This document shows positions 16,559-21,844 of a stretch of DNA of 21,844 bases, piece after piece. Each line of letters begins with the position of its first letter. Position 1 is the stretch's first letter. The notes under the pieces were generated by a model, which worked only from the letters and a program-made list of their open reading frames with translations, had not been told where the DNA came from and did no database searches. The translations under genes were made by a program, and so were the position numbers. Origin of the DNA: UBA1268 sp002694955 (GTDB lineage Bacteria > Planctomycetota > Planctomycetia > Pirellulales > UBA1268); the NCBI GenBank assembly GCA_028066355.1, contig JALCBP010000042.1, positions 1-21,844 on the forward strand. Direction: 5' to 3'.

Positions 16559-17476
16559 TTAATCAATGAGAACATCAGATCGGTTGTAGCTGCCCTCAAC
16601 CTGTGGTTCAGCAGTGTTTTTGTATTGTCTGATATTCGATGGGGTTTCCTTGGTGGTGATAAGGATATGGTCAATAAATTCACCGATAGTGATCTTTGTG
16701 TCAGAGCGAGGTTGTTTATTTTTTCTGTCGTTGCTTTCGATATGCTGGTTGCTTGTGCTTGAATATGAATCTTTGTCGAGTGCTGTAATAAGAGCGTATG
16801 TGAATGGGTTGATAATTTGGTCACCAATACCAATTGGACTTGATAGTTTCGTGCTGTTCTGTGACGTCAGGACCACAAAATTCCTTCCCTGACTTTTGCG
16901 ATCCTTCCACATGTCCTTCATTCTTGGTTCATTAAGGGTATCTATGAGTTCGCCAGAGAAGCATGCCATGGTCAAAACAATGACATTCCTCGCTGGAATT
17001 TTTAGAACGAGCTTTGCATATTCCTCCCATGGAAAAACACCTCGCGTGATGGGGTCATTGACTGGGAGGCCGAGTACAATTCCACCGCAGGATTCTGATG
17101 GCGCTGCAGGTGTTCGTTGGCCGTGTGTGTGCGTGTAGATGAAGACCGTGTCGTCTGGCTGAACTGATGTCGCTAAGTCTAGAAGGTGGTCGTAGAATTT
17201 TTTTTTCGTGACATTTTCTTGTGCATTGCCAGTACGAATTTTCTGCGGGGTTGTCTCGGGCTCAATCAGTAATTGAAGTTTTACGTCCGGTAAAATACGG
17301 TTTGCTGCCTCAGAGACTTTGGTGGCAGCGGTTATTCCCCGTCTTTGAAGAATAGGGGAATCAATAGCCTTTGCCTTGCTCGCGATAAGGAAATACGTCG
17401 TGTTCGTTTCTGCAGAAGCATTTCCAATCCCAATCGTTGCTACAAAGAGTAATCCTGCCAGAAGAAGCCGTCGCAT
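16559..17476 (-). CDS. Secreted caspase-fold cysteine protease (C13/C14-like)
   Basis: 305 residues. Residues 1-22 form a Sec signal peptide ending ASA-ET. The core shows a beta-strand and catalytic His pattern (DDTVFIYTHTHGQ, His118-Gly119) and a second strand ending in the nucleophile (NVIVLTMACFSGE, Cys172-Phe-Ser-Gly). His-Gly then Cys-x-Ser-Gly about 50 residues later is the dyad of clan CD proteases: caspases, metacaspases and legumain. ACFSG in place of the metacaspase D.CHSG, with export, fits a C13- or C14-like bacterial enzyme; the exact family cannot be assigned by eye. The tail from about 235 (Ser/Asn/Lys-rich, then KITIGEFIDHIL) is atypical. It is the only minus-strand gene in this part of the locus, is preceded by a good promoter candidate, and GAGGG lies eight bases before the ATG. 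The target is unknown. Confidence 0.75.
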   Translation of the reverse strand: MRRLLLAGLLFVATIGIGNASAETNTTYFLIASKAKAIDSPILQRRGITAATKVSEAANRILPDVKLQLLIEPETTPQKIRTGNAQENVTKKKFYDHLLDLATSVQPDDTVFIYTHTHGQRTPAAPSESCGGIVLGLPVNDPITRGVFPWEEYAKLVLKIPARNVIVLTMACFSGELIDTLNEPRMKDMWKDRKSQGRNFVVLTSQNSTKLSSPIGIGDQIINPFTYALITALDKDSYSSTSNQHIESNDRKNKQPRSDTKITIGEFIDHILITTKETPSNIRQYKNTAEPQVEGSYNRSDVLID

Positions 17477-17500
17477 AGTAAGCCCTCATTGTGTTCTCTT

Positions 17501-17529
17501 GTTATATGATTTTAGAACAATGGCCTCAA
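17501..17529 (-). promoter_or_regulatory. Candidate sigma70-type promoter of the caspase-fold gene
   Basis: On the minus strand TTGAGG (17529-17524, four of six -35 bases) is followed by exactly 17 bases and TATAAC (17506-17501, five of six -10 bases). This predicts a start near 17494 and a leader of about 18 bases, just enough for the GAGGG ribosome site before the ATG at 17476. It is the best promoter match seen in the window. Confidence 0.4.
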
Positions 17530-17672
17530 ACTAGCACGGTTGTCTTTCTTCAAGTCGGTGGGGAATTGAATCAGATAGAGATCTGTAATGATTTTTGATG
17601 AATTATGTAACAAAATGTGAATGCACAAATAGATTAGAGAAGCTCAAGGAGTTCTTCTGAAGAGACACAACT

Positions 17673-19751
17673 GTGAAAGTGATGTTAATGATCAAGAATT
17701 GTATCCTTTATTTTTCAGTTTTTTTTGGTGTAGTGAATCTGTGCCAGGCTGCACTTGGTGAGAATCAAATCAGAAATGTTGTACTGATCTTGGCAGATGA
17801 TTTGGGATGGGCTGATACGACGCTGTATGGAAAAACCTCACTCTATGAGACACCCAACATCGAACGTCTCGCTGCACGTGGTATGACATTCTCAAATGCG
17901 TATGCCAGTCCGATATGTTCCCCAACGCGTGCCAGCATCATGACCGGGCAGAATCCGGCTCGGCATGGGATGACTGCACCTGCAGCGCACCTTGCAAATG
18001 AACAATTTGAGGCAACAGTCGGTGAGCGAGGGATGCCAGATCAAAAATGTACGAACGTCAAGAGTGCGACACGTCTTGATCCAGATCTTCCCATGCTAGG
18101 GCAGCTTCTACACAACGCAGGATACGCAACTGCACATTTTGGAAAATGGCACCTTGGCCGCGAGCCCCACTCCCCGCTTGAGTCTGGCTTTGATAGTGAT
18201 CTTCCGCATTGGTGGGGCCCGGGGCCGAAATCGAGCTACCTTGCGCCGTGGGGGTATTCAAACCCACAATTCCAAGAAGGTCAGCCGGGTGAACACATTG
18301 AAGATCGCATGGCGGCAGAGGCGGTTGCCTGGCTTAAGCAAAGAGACCGAACCAAGCCATTCTTCTTGAATTATTGGCAGTTTTCCGTACACGCTCCTTT
18401 TGGGGCGAAGCCCGAGCTCATTGATCGCTACCGTAAAAAACTCGGTACCTCTGTAGATGGTCTTACACAACGGGAGGTCAGAGAGAGATTACTTTCCTCA
18501 CATGAGCCATCAATAGGCCTTCCGCAACAGTCACCAACCTATGCTGCAATGGTTCACTCTCTTGATGATGCAGTTGGAAGCCTGCTTGATGCTCTCGATG
18601 CCGAAGGCATAGCTGATGAAACAGTCATCATTTTTTATTCAGATAATGGTGGGAATATTCACTGCGGTCTCGAGGAGATTGCAGCCTCAGGTGAAAAATA
18701 CATCACGCCGATTACAAGCAATCACCCACTTCGTGGTGGCAAAGGTGGAATTCACGAGGGCGGCGTTCGTGTTCCAGCAGTTGTGGTCTGGCCAGGCGTG
18801 ACGAAGCCCGGTTCACGAAATGAGACGCGTATTCAGGCCATTGACCTCTATCCAACCATCTTGCACATGCTCGGTGTGAAATCACCCAAGACCGCAGTGA
18901 TTGATGGCGTTGATTTTACCGAGGCTCTCCGTGGTGCAGAAGTTGAGCGGTCACCGATGTTTACGTATCTCCCAAGTCACGGGAATACGCCTCACTGGCT
19001 GCCGCCGTCAATGTCTGTTCACGTTGGTGACTGGAAACTTATTCGTACTTTTTATTACGGAGAGGATAACGCACACGAGTATCGACTTTATAACCTGCAG
19101 GATGATATTGGAGAAAGTAATAATCTTGCAACAGACCATCCGGCAAAAGTGCGGGAACTTGATGGTTTGATCGATGCCTATATCAAGGAAGTTGATGTTG
19201 TTCTACCGGCTGTGAATCCAAATTTTGACCCCGATGCATTTCGTCCTGAGAAGATCGGTGTGCAGGCTGGTGGATTAAAGATGCCTCCAGCTTTTAAAGC
19301 ATCTTTGAAGAAAACAACTGGGACGGTGAACAGTAAGCAGGTGCCGCTGAAGGAAATGATTGGTTGGGTTGCAAAAAATGCCAAGGTATCAGTCAAGGAT
19401 GGGGCCTTGAAAATTTTCCCAGCTGGGAAGCAGGCGTTTCTTGCTAACGCGAAGGTACCTTCCCGTGGTCCCGGTGTCCTTCGCTTTCGAATGCGGAGCC
19501 CGAAAGGTGGCAAGGGGCAGATTCAGTGGCGGTCTAAGGGACAAGCATCATTCCCTGAGTCCGGTCAGGTAGCTCCATTTTCAGTGGAGGGCGGATCATG
19601 GCAGGAGCATGAAGTTGAAATTGCGGAAAAGGATGGCATCGTTCATCTCAGGCTCTTTGCACCACAACAGAAACAGCCGGTTGAGATTGATTGGATTGAA
19701 ATCAGTTGGCAGGGTGACGATGAGACAAAAAGTCAGCGATGGGATTTTTAG
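17673..19751 (+). CDS. Long exported sulfatase with additional C-terminal beta-sandwich-like domain
   Basis: 692 residues from a GTG at 17673, eight bases after GAAGAG; an ATG three codons on (17682) is the alternative. The signal peptide spans residues 1-26 (ending LCQA). Sulfatase motifs are NVVLILADDLGWAD (D42-D43), the canonical C82-S-P-T-R86 with ASIMTG, GKWHLG (157-162), FSVHAPFGA (237-245), YSDNGG (D324-N325) and LRGGKGGIHEGG (353-364). The catalytic part ends near 530. Residues about 535-690 form an extra domain rich in alternating hydrophobic and polar strands (FLANAKVPSRGPGVLRFRMRS, VEIAEKDGIVHLRLFA, VEIDWIEISW), like a carbohydrate-binding or jelly-roll module; I cannot name the family. 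It is divergent from the protease gene and lies 52 bases before the next sulfatase gene. Substrate unknown. Confidence 0.92.
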   Translation: MKVMLMIKNCILYFSVFFGVVNLCQAALGENQIRNVVLILADDLGWADTTLYGKTSLYETPNIERLAARGMTFSNAYASPICSPTRASIMTGQNPARHGMTAPAAHLANEQFEATVGERGMPDQKCTNVKSATRLDPDLPMLGQLLHNAGYATAHFGKWHLGREPHSPLESGFDSDLPHWWGPGPKSSYLAPWGYSNPQFQEGQPGEHIEDRMAAEAVAWLKQRDRTKPFFLNYWQFSVHAPFGAKPELIDRYRKKLGTSVDGLTQREVRERLLSSHEPSIGLPQQSPTYAAMVHSLDDAVGSLLDALDAEGIADETVIIFYSDNGGNIHCGLEEIAASGEKYITPITSNHPLRGGKGGIHEGGVRVPAVVVWPGVTKPGSRNETRIQAIDLYPTILHMLGVKSPKTAVIDGVDFTEALRGAEVERSPMFTYLPSHGNTPHWLPPSMSVHVGDWKLIRTFYYGEDNAHEYRLYNLQDDIGESNNLATDHPAKVRELDGLIDAYIKEVDVVLPAVNPNFDPDAFRPEKIGVQAGGLKMPPAFKASLKKTTGTVNSKQVPLKEMIGWVAKNAKVSVKDGALKIFPAGKQAFLANAKVPSRGPGVLRFRMRSPKGGKGQIQWRSKGQASFPESGQVAPFSVEGGSWQEHEVEIAEKDGIVHLRLFAPQQKQPVEIDWIEISWQGDDETKSQRWDF

Positions 19752-19756
19752 ATTTG

Positions 19757-19781
19757 AAAAGTGAGCATGAAAAGCACTTTT
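19757..19781 (+). terminator. Weak AT-rich hairpin between two sulfatase genes
   Basis: AAAAGTG at 19757-19763 pairs with CACTTTT at 19775-19781 around an 11-base loop, and one more T follows. It lies six bases after the upstream stop. The stem has only two G-C pairs, so it would be a weak terminator or attenuator at best. Confidence 0.2.
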
Positions 19782-19803
19782 TGTGAAAAGGGTTGGAGCA
19801 CAA

Positions 19804-21291
19804 ATGAAACAACTTATTGCTAATACACTTTGTCTTGCATTTTTATTGCCAGCCGTTCATGCCGAGAGTGACACATCGCAACGTCCAGATATTGTCTTCA
19901 TTATTGTGGATGATCTTAATGATTGGATTGGCTGTCTCGGTGGGCATCCAGACGCAAAGAGTCCTAACATTGACTCGCTAGCTAAAGGCGGCATGCTTTT
20001 TTCTCAGGCGTATTGCAATGCACCACAATGCCGCCCTTCTCGAACGAGTCTGCTGTACGGCAAATACCCATTCAATACGGGAACCTATTTCAATGCAAAA
20101 TTTGCAAAAGAAACGAGGTCAATAAACCCAACCCTCCAACAGTTTTTTATGCGTCACGGATATCGTGTTGCAAGTGGTGGAAAAGTTTTTCATGGTCATC
20201 CTGGTAACGACGGAGATTCACTGTTTAAAAAGCCCAAAGACCCACGGCCGCCAGTGGGAAAGGACCGATTCGGCGGCGGGAATCCACCTTCTGACGGCTA
20301 CGCGCTCGATGTACCTGATGAGGAGATGGGAGATTACAAGGTTGCTCAGTGGGCAAACGAGCAGTGGAAAACGGTGACTGAGAAACCTCTTTTCATGTCG
20401 GTCGGTTTCTATCGGCCACATCGACCGCTTCAAGTACCCAAACCTTGGTTCGAGCAGTTTCCGGTTGAAACAATCAGACGGCCGGCAGAGCCAGAAGGAA
20501 GAGATGATTGGGATGACCTGTCGGGCTTCGCCAAAAAACTGGCACGGAGTCATGCTCATAAGGCATTACATAAAGGTCTGAGTGATCATGAGTTCATTGT
20601 TAAAAATGAACAGTGGGACGAAACGATTCAGGCGTATCACGCATCGATTGCGTTTGTTGATAAACAGATTGGTCGATTTCTAGAGAGTCTGAAGAAGAAT
20701 CCTCGAGGTCGAAACACGTATGTCATGCTCGTGAGCGATCATGGTTGGCACCTTGGTGAGAAAAAGCATTGGTGCAAAGGAGCAATTTGGGAACAGACGA
20801 CACATATTCCATTTATTGTGAGTGGTCCCGGCATTGAAGCGGGCACGACATGTCTTCAGCCGGCCAGTTTGATTGATGTCTATCCATCGCTTGTAGACCT
20901 TGCAGGCTTTGAAGTGCCAGAGTGGCTCGATGGCAGATCTGTGAAGCCTCAGTTAAATGATCCTCACGAGGTACGAGATCCTGCTATCTCGTCGTATGGC
21001 AGCGGAAATACGTCAGTCCGAACAGAGCGTTGGCGATACATTCACTATGAGGATGGTTCCGAGGAACTGTATGACCATCAGACTGATCCCAATGAATGGA
21101 CGAATCTGGCAGATCAAAAAGAATTTGCAGAAATTAAACAACGCCTTGCCGAAGTGATTCCTAAGAAACAGCACCCCGGCCTGATGGCTCAGGATTGGTT
21201 CGATCGATTTCAGTCATCTTCTGCTGAAAGTGTGGGCCGAAAAAAACGGACAAAAGGCGACAAGGCAGGATCGGCCGCTTCAGGAAAGTAA
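19804..21291 (+). CDS. Iduronate-2-sulfatase-like exported sulfatase (paralogue of gene at 10354)
   Basis: 495 residues from the ATG at 19804, which has GGAG six bases upstream; an in-frame GTG at 19783 abuts a hairpin and is rejected. The signal peptide is MKQLIANTLCLAFLLPAVHA. Features are PDIVFIIVDDLNDW with D36-D37, the canonical C76-R-P-S-R80 followed by TSLLYG, GKVFHGH, FYRPHRPL, and SDHGWHLGEKKHW with the metal-binding Asp-His. These match the iduronate-2-sulfatase branch. YEDGSEELYDH near the C-terminus also occurs in the 10354 product, so the two are paralogues within one locus, though diverged elsewhere. The C-terminal 20 or so residues are a low-complexity basic tail (GRKKRTKGDKAG). 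It follows the 692-residue sulfatase by 52 bases and probably shares its transcript. Substrate open; 2-O-sulfated uronic acid is the family precedent. Confidence 0.93.
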   Translation: MKQLIANTLCLAFLLPAVHAESDTSQRPDIVFIIVDDLNDWIGCLGGHPDAKSPNIDSLAKGGMLFSQAYCNAPQCRPSRTSLLYGKYPFNTGTYFNAKFAKETRSINPTLQQFFMRHGYRVASGGKVFHGHPGNDGDSLFKKPKDPRPPVGKDRFGGGNPPSDGYALDVPDEEMGDYKVAQWANEQWKTVTEKPLFMSVGFYRPHRPLQVPKPWFEQFPVETIRRPAEPEGRDDWDDLSGFAKKLARSHAHKALHKGLSDHEFIVKNEQWDETIQAYHASIAFVDKQIGRFLESLKKNPRGRNTYVMLVSDHGWHLGEKKHWCKGAIWEQTTHIPFIVSGPGIEAGTTCLQPASLIDVYPSLVDLAGFEVPEWLDGRSVKPQLNDPHEVRDPAISSYGSGNTSVRTERWRYIHYEDGSEELYDHQTDPNEWTNLADQKEFAEIKQRLAEVIPKKQHPGLMAQDWFDRFQSSSAESVGRKKRTKGDKAGSAASGK

Positions 21292-21499
21292 GGTGCAGTC
21301 AAGGGGGCCGTATAGATCTACATAACTATGCTATTGAGGATAATAAAACATTTACTGCGACATATAATAATGTAGGAAAAGGCTGTTATCCAGCGCGACA
21401 ATCGTTTGGTTTTAGTTCTGAGAGAGTAGAATAAGTGATTGATCTGTTATTGGGGAAAGAAGATAAGAGTCATAATATATCCCCGACTTTTTCATGCCG

Positions 21500-21529
21500 T
21501 TGTCATAAAAAATAGTTAAACAAGATAGT
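21500..21529 (+). promoter_or_regulatory. Candidate promoter for the DUF1080 gene
   Basis: TTGTCA (21500-21505, five of six -35 bases), an 18-base spacer and GATAGT (21524-21529, four of six -10 bases) lie about 50 bases before the TTG start. The surrounding 285-base gap (21292-21576) is AT-rich and otherwise empty, consistent with an independent promoter. The evidence is pattern match only. Confidence 0.28.
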
Positions 21530-21576
21530 AGTACGAAAGTGTTAACGGTTCTGTTTCTGACTTTGGAGGGTTTGAA

Positions 21577-21844
21577 TTGACCACAGTAAAAAGAGTCTTA
21601 TGTTCAGCTGTTGCGTGTGTTTTTGCCGTCTGCGTCCATGCAGCAGAGTTCGAATCGCTTTTCAATGGTAGAGATTTATCTGGGTGGGCAGGGAAAGAGG
21701 GCCTCTGGTCAGTGCAGGATGGTGCCATTGTTGGGCAGACTTCAAAAGAGCACCCGGTGGACGCGAACACGTTTCTCATCTGGCAGGGTGGAGAGCCAGG
21801 TGACTTTGTGCTCAAACTGAAAGTTCGTTTCACGGGCAACAATA
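21577..21844 (+). CDS. DUF1080 (3-keto-glycoside hydrolase family) exported protein, partial (3' end beyond window)
   Basis: The frame starts at a TTG at 21577 with an excellent GGAGGG ribosome site six bases upstream. No in-frame ATG follows in the window, so a TTG start is the only reading with a complete signal peptide (residues 1-22, ending VHA). The 89 visible residues include the family opening FESLFNGRDLSGW (25-37), then WSVQDGAIVGQT (44-55), NTFLIWQ and FVLKLKVRF, all diagnostic of DUF1080 (PF06439). Characterised members act on 3-keto-glycosides, cleaving the bond after another enzyme has oxidised the sugar; in planctomycetes the family is large and mostly uncharacterised. Context next to sulfatases supports a glycan role. 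The concanavalin-like remainder lies beyond the right edge. Confidence 0.88.
   Translation, partial: MTTVKRVLCSAVACVFAVCVHAAEFESLFNGRDLSGWAGKEGLWSVQDGAIVGQTSKEHPVDANTFLIWQGGEPGDFVLKLKVRFTGNN

Noticed and set aside
21516..21842. Minus-strand frame of 108 codons at the right edge
   Set aside because: It is antisense to the DUF1080 gene, whose ribosome site, signal peptide and LFNGRDLSGW motif are decisive.
1..21844. CRISPR arrays, tRNA or rRNA genes, insertion sequences, phage or integrase genes
   Set aside because: Reading both strands showed no regularly spaced repeats, cloverleaf with flanking gene order, transposase motifs or terminal inverted repeats.

Overview
The window looks like accessory chromosome of a marine or aquatic Planctomycetota bacterium; a related PVC phylum such as Verrucomicrobiota cannot be excluded. 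The grounds are a PVC-type propeller/HEAT/cytochrome c fusion, a DUF1080 (3-keto-glycoside hydrolase) protein, EF-hand-bearing esterases, a BamB-like propeller protein, a Tat-exported protein of the N,N-dimethylformamidase family and six sulfatases, nearly all with export signals. Base composition is near balanced. I see no rRNA, tRNA, CRISPR array, insertion sequence, integrase or phage gene.

Layout. Positions 1-1060 (-) hold the N-terminal part of a PQQ-type beta-propeller protein, cut by the window edge. It is divergent from an EF-hand alpha/beta hydrolase (1279-2490, +). That gene converges on an arylsulfatase A-like gene (2556-4043, -) with an unusual active-site motif, behind which lies a probable small membrane protein (4293-4577, -). 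A 485-base gap (4578-5063) holds a tandem repeat and a candidate promoter. It leads into a seven-gene plus-strand run, probably one or two transcripts: EF-hand esterase (5064), DMFase-like protein (6337), PVC cytochrome c (8011), iduronate-2-sulfatase-like enzyme (10354), sulfatase with C-terminal EF-hands (11945), class C beta-lactamase-like serine hydrolase (13662) and sulfamidase-like sulfatase (14937). A secreted caspase-fold protease (16559-17476, -) interrupts the run. It is divergent from a 692-residue sulfatase with an extra C-terminal domain (17673) and a second iduronate-2-sulfatase-like enzyme (19804). A TTG-started DUF1080 gene (21577) runs off the right edge.

How the genes may work together (inference). 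This resembles a locus for stripping substituents from a sulfated, possibly amino-sugar-containing polysaccharide: sulfatases remove sulfate, the alpha/beta hydrolases and serine hydrolase could remove ester groups, and the DMFase-like protein could cleave N-acyl bonds. The cytochrome and the DUF1080 protein suggest an oxidative, 3-keto-sugar route for cleaving glycosides. No classical glycoside hydrolase, polysaccharide lyase, TonB-dependent transporter, formylglycine-generating enzyme or transcription factor was recognised in the window, so those functions must lie elsewhere.
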